From a virus, in the IMG/VR virus record IMGVR_UViG_3300044641_005091, positions 1-21,242 of that record: a stretch of DNA of 21,242 bases, one strand, 5' to 3'. Under the pieces are notes generated by a model, which worked only from the letters and a program-made list of their open reading frames with translations, was not told the DNA's origin and did not search any database. Positions 13,944 through 21,242 of the stretch are shown here, piece by piece (position 1 is the stretch's first letter; every line of letters starts with the position of its first letter). Both the position numbers and the translations under genes were made by a program.

Positions 13944-15201
13944 TTTCACCGTTATTGGTGTTTACAAAAACCGTACCGTTTCCATTTGCACCACCGTAGA
14001 CTGGATTTGATGATGGGTTTGCAGTTCCTTCTTGTATTACACCCATAAAGGCATCGGGAGAAATTGATGTTGGAGTATTTTGTGTTGGATCCAAATTATT
14101 TTGAAGTGCCCAACGGTCTGCGGAAGCATCAACACCAAGAGCATATCCAGTAGAAGCTGCTTGTTGAACTACAATACCACCATCGGTGTTTGTGTCTGAA
14201 CCAGATGCAAATAATGCCCATTTATCCTCAATCGTTAAAGTTGTTGTATCTAATACAGTTGATATTCCATTTACAACCAAATCACCACTAACAACAAGTT
14301 TATTATTTACAGTTGTTGTTGATGAACCATTACCTATATTAACTGCAGTAGCACCAGTAGTACCAACATTGATTGTTGTTGCGTTTGTTGTAGCAACATT
14401 TAATGTTGTAGCTGATGTTGTAATGTCTCCACCATTAACTGCAATATCGCCAGTAAGTGTCAATCCAACAAATTGAGGACTGTCTCCTGTTTCTAATCCT
14501 AAATCAACATTTTGTGCAACACCATTGGTGGTTAATGTTACATTACCTTGACCATTAGGTGAAAGCGATGAACCACTAACTGTTCCAGCAGGAAGAGCAG
14601 AAACAACGCCAGTTGTAAATGTTGTTGATGATGTATTCAAAGTAATATTTGGTGTACTACCTTCACCGCTAGTTGCACTTGATACAAGAGCACCAGAAGC
14701 AGAAACGCTAGTAACATAATCACCAGTTGTATCAGTTCCAAGAGCAACCGAATTTGCTTGTATAGTTGCAACACCAGTTGATGCATTGATTAAAATATCA
14801 CCACTTACACCAGCATAAGATGATGAATTAAAAAATGTTTGCAATGAACCAGAATTAACAGAAAGACTGTCTGAACCCTCTACTGATATACCACTTCCAG
14901 CAAGGTCTGATAATAATTCACTGTAAGTAGTAAATGTGTTATCCGTTCCGTTATTTGTAAAAAATTTGTGAGCGGATGTTAAATCGGATAAACTAATTGC
15001 AGGAAATGTTGCGGTTGCAGTTACATTTGTTAATCCACTACCATCACCTGTAAATGATCCTGTAAAAGAACCCGTTAATCGAGTTGCAGCTTGTGTTGTT
15101 TGTATTTGTTGATTAGTACCGACTAATACACCAACCGATGCACTCACCGATGTAAGTTCGGCTACACTACCCGATACTATGAGTTTTTTCCACGTTGCCA
15201 T
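13927..15201 (-). CDS. Tail fibre protein, WKK-type N-terminus
   Basis: The 424-residue protein starts MATWKKLIVSGSVAELTSVSAS, nearly the same as the fibre at 10939-12891, so both may attach to the same tail component. The body is Ser/Thr/Gly-rich with β-solenoid-like strands, such as SGSFTGSFTGDGSGLTNVTA and LNVATTNATTINVGTTGATAVNIGNGSSTTTVNNK. The last 100 residues (DKWALFASGSDTNTDGGIVVQ to GEIWIYS) resemble fibre ends in metagenomic phages. No catalytic motif is seen. The ATG at 15201 is preceded by TTTGGAGAATTAA, a clear GGAG ribosome binding site. The 3' end contains the -33 box of the downstream promoter. It probably trimerises and binds a receptor or forms a fibre shaft. Confidence 0.87.
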   Translation of the reverse strand: MATWKKLIVSGSVAELTSVSASVGVLVGTNQQIQTTQAATRLTGSFTGSFTGDGSGLTNVTATATFPAISLSDLTSAHKFFTNNGTDNTFTTYSELLSDLAGSGISVEGSDSLSVNSGSLQTFFNSSSYAGVSGDILINASTGVATIQANSVALGTDTTGDYVTSVSASGALVSSATSGEGSTPNITLNTSSTTFTTGVVSALPAGTVSGSSLSPNGQGNVTLTTNGVAQNVDLGLETGDSPQFVGLTLTGDIAVNGGDITTSATTLNVATTNATTINVGTTGATAVNIGNGSSTTTVNNKLVVSGDLVVNGISTVLDTTTLTIEDKWALFASGSDTNTDGGIVVQQAASTGYALGVDASADRWALQNNLDPTQNTPTSISPDAFMGVIQEGTANPSSNPVYGGANGNGTVFVNTNNGEIWIYS

Positions 15202-15229
15202 TTAATTCTCCAAATTGAAAAAATTTTTT

Positions 15230-16987
15230 TCATATAAATAAATATAAGTTACTTCCGGAAATCAACAAACTTCCTGTTGAATCAAGTGCTGGTAATTGAT
15301 TTGTACTTGGTAATACCAGTTTACCGTCTATATTAACACTTCCACTAATATATGCAGATCCAGTGAATACGAGTAAGTCACCAGAAAATGTTACATCACC
15401 ATCAATATTTGTGCTACCACTAACATTCAATGAACCGGTGATTTTCTGATCACCCTTGAACTCATTTGATCCAGTGGTTGCAAAACTACCGGTTGCAATG
15501 GATGCATTAAGAGCATATGATGCAGTTAATGCATAAGATGCAGTTGCAACTGACATTGAACTTGTTTGTGATGATACCAATAATGGAATACCATTCCAAT
15601 TAAACGATGAACCAGTTACAAATAAACTACCAGTAAATTGGTGTCTGTCATCTAAACTATTTCCGAAAAGTGATGAACCAGATATGTTCAGAGTTTCATA
15701 ATTAACTACCGAAGAAGATATTACATAAGTTCTTGCAGTTATTGTTCCACCAACAAGGAGATTGCCGTCAAAATTAGCATTTGTTGCATATAATGTATTA
15801 AATCTTGGTGAATCACTTTCACCCAAACCCAATACACTTCTTTGACCGGAACCGGATATTATATTTGTCCCAAATAAATGTTCAAGTGTTTGTATTGAAC
15901 CAGATACTAAACCAGAGGGTTTATTTAATATATTGTTCCAATAAACGCTACCACTCAATTCACCGCTCGTAACAAATCCTAAATCTTGAATTTGTTGTGA
16001 TGATGAGATAACTCCACCGTCAAAAATACCACTAAAAAGTGGTGCAGTGACAGTTCCTTGTGATGTTAATGAACCACTTAAAAACAATGAACCAGTAAAT
16101 TGGTGTGTATCGTCTATCGTATTACCAAATTCTGTTGATCCAGATGCCTTTATGGTTTGTATATCAACAACTGATGACGATATTACATAAGTTCTAGCAG
16201 TAAGCGTTCCATCTATAAATGCATTACCATCAATTGTCAAATTACTACCGGATATATTTCCGAAAACAACATTATCTGATGTTCCCAATCCGATAGAACT
16301 TCTTTGATTGGAAGAAGATATTATTCCAGTTCCACCTAATATTTGAATTGAACTCGATACAATACCGTTTGGTTTGTTTACAATCTCATCCCAATTACTT
16401 GAAGTGATAAAACCAAAATTTTGAATTTGTTGTGATGATGATATTGTTCCGGCAGCAACAAGATTTGTAAGACCACTACCGTCACCAACGAATTTTCCAT
16501 ATACGGATCCAGTTACATAAACAGATCCTGTAAATTGATGTGTGTCTAACATATCGTTTCCGAATATGTTTGAACCACTACTAAAAGATTGAGTTACATT
16601 TATTACGGATGAAGATATTATTAACTGTCTAGCGGTTAAATCACCGGTTAGAGTAAGGTTGTTAAATGTTGGCGAGTCTGTGGCTGCAAGTCCTAACACA
16701 CTTCTTTGTGTAGAACTTGATACTATATTTGTTCCCGAAAGATGTGAAAGTGTTTGAATGGATGACGATACAGTTCCAGCTGGCATAGATGCAGCTGAAA
16801 GATTCGTTATTTGTGATCCATCTCCTTTCAAATAGAATGCATCTACTGTTCCAGATACAGCCAATAACGTAACAAGAGATCCAGTTCCGTCAAGAAGTGT
16901 TGAATCATCAACAGGATCAGTTTGAAGTAATCTATAATAAGACTCAGAAACAAATAGATTGGTCAGGTCTCTTTGTGTACTTGGCAA
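15230..16987 (-). CDS. Tail fibre protein with three internal repeats
   Basis: The 585-residue protein begins PSTQRDLTNLFVSESYYRLLQ, a likely attachment segment unlike the WKK type. It then contains three copies of a unit of about 145-154 residues. Landmarks are LTAR or ITAR at 119, 264 and 418, SSSVV, FGN, and DDxHQFTGS at about 150, 295 and 449. Between copies lie IVNKPNGIVSSSIQ and ILNKPSGLVSGSIQ segments and Q[RQ]SxxGLGxSD motifs. The C-terminal 120 residues carry ATASYALTASYAL repeats and a series of short GSxxIxG strands, suggesting a β-helical shaft. Translation starts at TTG (16985-16987); the preceding in-frame codon is a stop, so no earlier start is possible, and GAGAGA lies upstream. 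The 31-base gap to the upstream gene holds no recognisable signal. Confidence 0.87.
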   Translation of the reverse strand: MPSTQRDLTNLFVSESYYRLLQTDPVDDSTLLDGTGSLVTLLAVSGTVDAFYLKGDGSQITNLSAASMPAGTVSSSIQTLSHLSGTNIVSSSTQRSVLGLAATDSPTFNNLTLTGDLTARQLIISSSVINVTQSFSSGSNIFGNDMLDTHQFTGSVYVTGSVYGKFVGDGSGLTNLVAAGTISSSQQIQNFGFITSSNWDEIVNKPNGIVSSSIQILGGTGIISSSNQRSSIGLGTSDNVVFGNISGSNLTIDGNAFIDGTLTARTYVISSSVVDIQTIKASGSTEFGNTIDDTHQFTGSLFLSGSLTSQGTVTAPLFSGIFDGGVISSSQQIQDLGFVTSGELSGSVYWNNILNKPSGLVSGSIQTLEHLFGTNIISGSGQRSVLGLGESDSPRFNTLYATNANFDGNLLVGGTITARTYVISSSVVNYETLNISGSSLFGNSLDDRHQFTGSLFVTGSSFNWNGIPLLVSSQTSSMSVATASYALTASYALNASIATGSFATTGSNEFKGDQKITGSLNVSGSTNIDGDVTFSGDLLVFTGSAYISGSVNIDGKLVLPSTNQLPALDSTGSLLISGSNLYLFI

Positions 16988-17018
16988 TTATTCTCTCTCG
17001 TTAGTTCCAATATAAATA

Positions 17019-17378
17019 TCAATTATTTGAATCTAACAACTTTTTTTCTAAAATTTCTATTCTTTCTAAAAGATGTTGTATCAATAGTGTATGATACGGT
17101 GTTATTTGGTCATTATTAACTACAAGTTGTGTATCTTTTGGAGAAATGAATCCGTCATCATCTATCGTTTCTTCCAATCCTGGTTTAGGAACAGCACCAA
17201 CTAAATGTTCAAATCCAGTTTTTATCAGTTGTTGGGCAGAATATCCAGTTTTAATTCCCTTATCCAATTCATCTTTCCAAGTAAATTGAATCGCATTAAC
17301 CCCTTTAACGAATCTAATTGCATCCGCCAATTTTATATTACCCAATATATTTTTAAGTCTTTCATCGGATGTTGCATT
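17019..17378 (-). other. Peptidase S74-like chaperone domain, predicted cleavage before Ser398
   Basis: This segment encodes residues 394-513 of the spike. The catalytic Ser-Asp pair of SDERLK is intact, so self-cleavage is expected between T397 and S398. Cleavage would leave a mature fibre of about 397 residues and release a fragment of about 116 residues. The coiled coil at the C-terminal end fits the trimerising helix of this family. Confidence 0.8.
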
Positions 17379-18560
17379 AAATTCAGATGCTTGAATACGA
17401 GAATTTGCAGTCAATGAATATGGATTTGTACCAAAAGATGTTCCAGTATATGGTGCAGCAACTGCTGGTGTTAAATAAGCATAAGTATAGGATGCATCTA
17501 CACTACCATTTATTGTAACATATCCGGATTGTGTATCTGTTCCAATTAGAACACCACCAGTTGCACCAGTTTGTGCATTTATTATCAATTTACCAGAACC
17601 AGATGCATTTAACCAAAAAGAACCATCCGGATTCAAACTATGAATGTGGAAATTACCATCATCAAATATCTGACCACCATCATTATTAAAACTTATTACA
17701 CTTCCGGTTGCCTTTAATTGTGTTAATTTACCAGCAGCACTTGGTATTTTAACAATTCCAGTGTCAGTAAGTGACCATATAATATTACCATAAGCACTAT
17801 CGACTACTTGAATTGTTCCTGTATTATCTAATCTAAATGTCTTATTTGGAGCTACAACAGGATTTGTGGAATTAGATACCCGTAAGAAATCAATATATTG
17901 TGAACCACCAACAGTATTTGATCCAGATACATATATTGCAGTATTTGTTCCAGTTGATGGTGGAACTATGTTCACATTTTGATTAAGTGTATTTACATAA
18001 GAAGCAGTTGATGAAAAACTTGCAGTTCCTTGTAGTGATCCCGTGAATGAACCGGTGAATGATCCTGTTCGATATGAAGCGGTTGGAAAATTACCAATCC
18101 AATCTAATGATCCAGACCAACCATTGAATGAACCTGTTAATGATCCAGAAAGGGAACCAGATAAAGAACCACTAAATGAACCAGTGAATGAACCACTAAA
18201 TGAGCCAGAATTTGATGAACTGGCAAAATTATCTAACCAACCCAATGATCCAGAATAGTCATTGAATGAACCAGTTAATGATCCAGTGAGTGAACCGGTT
18301 GCATCAAGTGATCCCGTGAATGATCCAGTGAATGTTCCAGTGTGTGGTTTTAACTCTAAATCTGGATTATACGATGCTGAAAATACATTAAGAAAACTTG
18401 GAAAATTTGGATTATTTTCTGTTAATTCAAATGATGATGATTCACTTAAATAATCAAGAGTGTAACCACTTGATGTGTTCCATTCTTCAGGTGTACCATC
18501 CCAAAGTATGATATTGTATAATAATCCAGATGTTATTTCTCTAACTAAATATTTAGCCAC
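17019..18560 (-). CDS. Tail fibre/spike with C-terminal S74-type intramolecular chaperone
   Basis: The 513-residue protein has four parts. Residues 1-70 are a compact N-terminus (KYLVREITSGLLYNIILWDG). Residues 74-175 are GS[FL][TS] tetrapeptide repeats. Residues 190-395 are β-rich. Residues 395-513 form an intramolecular chaperone and auto-cleavage domain of peptidase S74 (endosialidase chaperone) type. This domain shows the catalytic TSDERLK motif (S398-D399-E400-R401), GYSAQQL (439-445) and a long C-terminal coiled coil (LLIQHLLERIEILEKKL). In characterised members it trimerises the fibre and is then cut off just before the Ser. The start is GTG at 18558-18560. The GGAG ribosome binding site lies in the last codons of the upstream gene, and an overlapping ATG at 18563 is out of frame. 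The domain call is firm. Confidence 0.92.
   Translation of the reverse strand: MAKYLVREITSGLLYNIILWDGTPEEWNTSSGYTLDYLSESSSFELTENNPNFPSFLNVFSASYNPDLELKPHTGTFTGSFTGSLDATGSLTGSLTGSFNDYSGSLGWLDNFASSSNSGSFSGSFTGSFSGSLSGSLSGSLTGSFNGWSGSLDWIGNFPTASYRTGSFTGSFTGSLQGTASFSSTASYVNTLNQNVNIVPPSTGTNTAIYVSGSNTVGGSQYIDFLRVSNSTNPVVAPNKTFRLDNTGTIQVVDSAYGNIIWSLTDTGIVKIPSAAGKLTQLKATGSVISFNNDGGQIFDDGNFHIHSLNPDGSFWLNASGSGKLIINAQTGATGGVLIGTDTQSGYVTINGSVDASYTYAYLTPAVAAPYTGTSFGTNPYSLTANSRIQASEFNATSDERLKNILGNIKLADAIRFVKGVNAIQFTWKDELDKGIKTGYSAQQLIKTGFEHLVGAVPKPGLEETIDDDGFISPKDTQLVVNNDQITPYHTLLIQHLLERIEILEKKLLDSNN
18038..18338 (-). repeat. Tetrapeptide-coding repeat tract (GSFT/GSLS)
   Basis: Short 12-base units of the type AATGAACCAGTG (plus-strand reading) recur through this tract. 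They encode runs such as TGSFTGSFTGSL and GSLSGSLSGSL in the S74 spike, broken by two copies of a segment around GSL[GD]W[LI][DG]NF. The tract is low complexity and may vary in length between relatives. Related GSFSG repeats occur in the neighbouring gene. Confidence 0.75.
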
Positions 18561-18561
18561 A

Positions 18562-21242
18562 TTATGCCTCCGAAATAATTATGACAACACCATTACCACC
18601 ATTTCCACCTAAACGTCTTGTATCAGTATTTGATGCATTTATTAAAGCACGTCCTCCACCACCACCACCACCAAAATTAGCTCCATCAGATGCAGCGTAA
18701 TTATCTGATGTACTACCACCTCTACCGCCGTCTCCAATAAATGTTTGCCAATATGGCATATTTAGTGTAGTAGCTGGTGGAGGGGTTGAATATAACTGGC
18801 CAGTAGTAACACCAATACTTAATCCAAATACATTTTGAAGACCTGCTGTATTAGTGGTTGTACGGGATGGTCTAAACTCTAAATTATTACCACCACGTCC
18901 ACCTCTATGAGTGGCATTTGTGGTTCTCGAATATCCAGATCCACCACCGCCACCTGTTGGGGCTAATGATGGACCATATTGACATAACATATTAAGATTA
19001 GATGGTCTTGCACCACCATAAGCATTGTTTGCAGAAATGGTAATGGAAGACGGGTGTGGAATATCAAATGCATCCAAGGAAATACAAACTTGTGATGCCG
19101 CTGATCCAGCATTATCATTTAGACTATTATACAGTGAAAGATTTAAAAATCCATCTGAATGGTTTACTCCACTATTTACACCATTGGCGGAACCAGAAAC
19201 TGCACCAAATCCCCCTATACCCCCAACTTGAAGATTTCGAGATGGACCATAAAATGGCGAGTTAGTAATCACATATGCAGTTCTTATATCAGTGATACTG
19301 CTGTTTGTAAATCCGCGTCTTCCCCCTGCACCACCAGGTGCAATAAGAACTGGATGGCGGTACGTTACTTCTGTTGAATACACAAATGTACTTTGACCAC
19401 CATTTCGCAATACAGGGTTATCAATAGCGTCATTTAAACCAGCTGTATTTACGCCACCTGGACCAACAGTTACATCATACCGTTTACCTACTTGAAATAT
19501 ACTTGCAGCATATTCACCAATTGCAACAGACCCACCATTACCACCACTGCCACCTGTTTTCCATAAAGTAGTATCGGCTCCAGTTGTAACTGCACCCGCA
19601 CCACCTGCACCTCCGCCACCAATACATATAACAGTTACTTTTTGTGCCCAAGATGGACAAATCCAACCACCGCCTTGAATAAGAGTGGAACTTGCGGTAT
19701 AGATTTGAACATAAGATCCAGAAGAAACCAATCCTTGAAAAGAAGCTGTTCCTGGAGAAGATATTCCAAGAAATGATGAACTACCGATACCGGTAAATGA
19801 TCTACTACCTGAACCGTAGTATGAACCAGTTCCAAGAAACGATCCACTAAATGAACCGGATCCAATTCCTCTGAATGAACCAGATAATGAACCAGTTGCC
19901 TGTAAACCTTCTATTTTTGCTATTGGATCAAAGAAACCATCAGGAGCATCCCATGATAACGGACTACCATACGGCCAAGTCGCCTGTGAACTTCTTGTAA
20001 CAATCAATTTTTGTGTTGTTAATGTTGAATCTGGAAAAACTGTTGTATTTCCATGTAGTTCAATGGATTGTGTTAGTATGGAACTTCTACCAATTTTTAT
20101 CCTCCAATATGCAGTGCCATCGTCAGGATAAAAACCTCTACTACTGTCATTAGGACTTAATGACATTGACCAAAGCATACCCTTATAGGTAACGTATGGG
20201 TTAGCAAGTGGGTTTGGTAATATACTTCTCCTATCAATAAATGTTATATCATTATTTTGATAAACAAAATGTTCTGGAAAAACACCATCATTATTAAAAT
20301 ATGATATTATATTACTTGCAGTTTGATTTGATGGATCTCTGTGACTTGTGATGTTTTGAACAATACCGTCTTTAAGAACACCATCCAACGTTCCTTTGTA
20401 TGATCCGGTCAATGATGCACTACCAAAGTGAGAACCAAAATGAGAACCACTAAATGATCCAGAACCAATTCCGAAGAATGATCCAGTATATGATCCTGTT
20501 AATGAAGCATTTCCTTCATGGTAGCCAAAATGAGAACCACTAAATGATCCAGAACCAATTCCGAAGAATGATCCAGTATATGATCCTGTTAATGAAGCAT
20601 TTCCTTCATGGTAGCCAAAATGAGAACCACTAAATGATCCAGAACCAACTCCGAAGAATGATCCAGTATATGATCCTGTTAATGAAGCATTTCCTTCATG
20701 GTAGCCAAAATGAGAACCACTAAATGATCCAGAACCAACTCCTATCAGTGAACCTGTTAATGAACCGGTATATTGACCTACTATAAGCGATCCTGAAAAT
20801 GATCCTATGAATGATCCTGTAACTGTTCCGTTTACGGAACCACTAAACGAACCAGAAACTGATCCCGAAAAATTAGGTACTTGTTGGGCAAAAGAACTTG
20901 TGATCGAGTAAGAAGCAGATATTGAACTACTAGCAAAAGAACTACTCAAACTGTATGAACTTGTGATCGAGTAAGAAGCAGATATTGAACTACTAGCAAA
21001 AGAACCACTCAAACTATATGAACTGGTGATAGAATATGAACTGGATATTGAACTACTAGCAAAAGATGCAGAAACTACACTACCTGCAAAAGAACTGGTG
21101 ATAGAGTATGAACTGGATATTGAACTACTAGCAAAAGAACCACTCAAACTATATGAACTGGTGATAGAATATGAACTGGATATTGAACTACTAGCAAAAG
21201 ATGCAGAAACTACACTACCTGCAAAAGAACTGGTGATAGAGT
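18562..21242 (-). CDS. Repeat-rich tail fibre with glycine-rich C-terminal domain (N-terminus outside window)
   Basis: The frame is open to the right edge, so the visible 892 residues lack the true start. The TTG at 21147 encodes an internal Leu within a repeat. The N-terminal visible part is made of 21- and 24-residue units (FASSSISASYSITSSYSLS). Next come GSFSG repeats and three nearly identical 30-residue units containing SGSHFGYHEGNASLTGSY. A folded middle follows (ITSHRDPSNQTASNIISYFNN to SIELHGNTTVFPD). The last 300 residues are dominated by glycine clusters (GGGGAGGAG, GPGGV, GGGGGSGY, GGGGGGGRAL) and end GNGVVIIISEA. Such glycine-rich ends occur in phage fibres and adhesins and may pack as polyglycine helices exposing variable loops to the receptor. 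Its stop is one base from the GTG start of the S74 spike. Confidence 0.9.
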   Translation of the reverse strand, partial: SITSSFAGSVVSASFASSSISSSYSITSSYSLSGSFASSSISSSYSITSSFAGSVVSASFASSSISSSYSITSSYSLSGSFASSSISASYSITSSYSLSSSFASSSISASYSITSSFAQQVPNFSGSVSGSFSGSVNGTVTGSFIGSFSGSLIVGQYTGSLTGSLIGVGSGSFSGSHFGYHEGNASLTGSYTGSFFGVGSGSFSGSHFGYHEGNASLTGSYTGSFFGIGSGSFSGSHFGYHEGNASLTGSYTGSFFGIGSGSFSGSHFGSHFGSASLTGSYKGTLDGVLKDGIVQNITSHRDPSNQTASNIISYFNNDGVFPEHFVYQNNDITFIDRRSILPNPLANPYVTYKGMLWSMSLSPNDSSRGFYPDDGTAYWRIKIGRSSILTQSIELHGNTTVFPDSTLTTQKLIVTRSSQATWPYGSPLSWDAPDGFFDPIAKIEGLQATGSLSGSFRGIGSGSFSGSFLGTGSYYGSGSRSFTGIGSSSFLGISSPGTASFQGLVSSGSYVQIYTASSTLIQGGGWICPSWAQKVTVICIGGGGAGGAGAVTTGADTTLWKTGGSGGNGGSVAIGEYAASIFQVGKRYDVTVGPGGVNTAGLNDAIDNPVLRNGGQSTFVYSTEVTYRHPVLIAPGGAGGRRGFTNSSITDIRTAYVITNSPFYGPSRNLQVGGIGGFGAVSGSANGVNSGVNHSDGFLNLSLYNSLNDNAGSAASQVCISLDAFDIPHPSSITISANNAYGGARPSNLNMLCQYGPSLAPTGGGGGSGYSRTTNATHRGGRGGNNLEFRPSRTTTNTAGLQNVFGLSIGVTTGQLYSTPPPATTLNMPYWQTFIGDGGRGGSTSDNYAASDGANFGGGGGGGRALINASNTDTRRLGGNGGNGVVIIISEA
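20441..20740 (-). repeat. 90-bp tandem repeat, three near-identical copies
   Basis: Copies run 20471-20560, 20561-20650 and 20651-20740. The first differs from the other two by a single base in its last ten (aatt against aact), and the second and third are identical. A 30-base partial copy precedes them at 20441-20470. Each unit encodes 30 residues including SGSHFG and YHEGNASLTGS in frame, so copy number could change without breaking the gene. Confidence 0.93.
20893..21242 (-). repeat. 63/72-bp repeats with 135-bp higher-order period, continuing past the window
   Basis: The marker TGAT(C/A)GAGTA or TGATAGAATA begins at 20901, 20964, 21027, 21099, 21162 and 21234. The steps are 63, 63, 72, 63 and 72 bases. 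From 21027 on, the pairs 63+72 form a 135-base unit whose second copy is nearly identical to the first. All steps are multiples of three and encode Ser-rich 21- and 24-residue units. Confidence 0.88.

Noticed and set aside
15214-15232. AT palindrome (tgaaaaaa / ttttttca) between two fibre genes as a terminator
   Set aside because: The stem has almost no G or C, and it lies directly upstream of the next gene's start signals' counterpart; A/T runs of this kind are expected in such AT-rich gaps.
21145-21147. TTG as the start of the first fibre gene
   Set aside because: The frame stays open to the right edge, and the TTG codes for a Leu that recurs inside the Ser-rich repeats, so the gene begins outside the window.
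20441-21242. Direct repeats resembling an array (CRISPR-like spacing)
   Set aside because: The repeats are contiguous, in frame and protein coding, with no unique spacers; they belong to a fibre gene.
8767-21242. Diversity-generating retroelement variable region in the fibre tips
   Set aside because: No reverse transcriptase or template repeat is visible in the window, and none of the fibre ends shows a second near-copy differing at adenines.
1-21242. tRNA genes
   Set aside because: Genes are packed with gaps below 70 bases, and I saw no cloverleaf or GGTTCGAATCC-type T-arm in any gap.

Overview
The window is part of the genome of a tailed double-stranded DNA phage (Caudoviricetes). All recognisable genes lie on the minus strand and are tightly packed: neighbours overlap by 1-16 bases or are separated by fewer than about 70, and no stretch above 300 bases lacks a gene. 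The DNA is AT-rich. Two sites match the promoter consensus of Bacteroidota (TTTG, 20 bases, TATATTTG), so the host is most likely a member of that phylum. This rests on promoter form and fibre style; no host gene is present.

In the direction of transcription (high to low coordinates) the window has three blocks. Block 1 (21242 to 8767) is an adhesin/fibre block. It holds a repeat-rich protein ending in a glycine-rich domain (start lies outside the window), a fibre with a C-terminal S74-type self-cleaving chaperone, a fibre built of three internal repeats, a fibre starting WKKLIVSGS, a small protein of unknown role behind a promoter, a LamG-like protein, a second WKK-type fibre, and a protein of about 14 RCC1-like repeats. 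These probably make the fibres and decorations that touch the host surface.

Block 2 (8701 to 5037) begins at the second promoter. It encodes two glycosyltransferases (a GT-B enzyme of GT9/GT41 type with a TPR-like N-terminus, and a GT-A enzyme), a tail fibre assembly chaperone-like protein, a nucleotidyltransferase-fold protein with an altered active-site motif, and a Cys-rich, probably zinc-binding protein. The glycosyltransferases may modify the Ser/Thr-rich fibres or a host glycan.

Block 3 (5050 to 1) mixes lysis-like and packaging genes: a two-TM holin candidate, two small basic proteins of virus-associated families, a large protein with a JAMM-like metal-site motif, a phosphodiester glycosidase (NAGPA-type) protein, two coiled-coil membrane proteins of opposite topology, and the N-terminal ATPase half of the large terminase, which runs off the left edge.

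The best candidates for undescribed biology are: the phage version of the Bacteroidota promoter (18 identical bases at both sites) with a terminator-like hairpin about 70 bases downstream of one copy; the TPR-glycosyltransferase beside Ser-rich fibres; the JAMM-like domain protein; and the NAGPA enzyme in a lysis-like neighbourhood.
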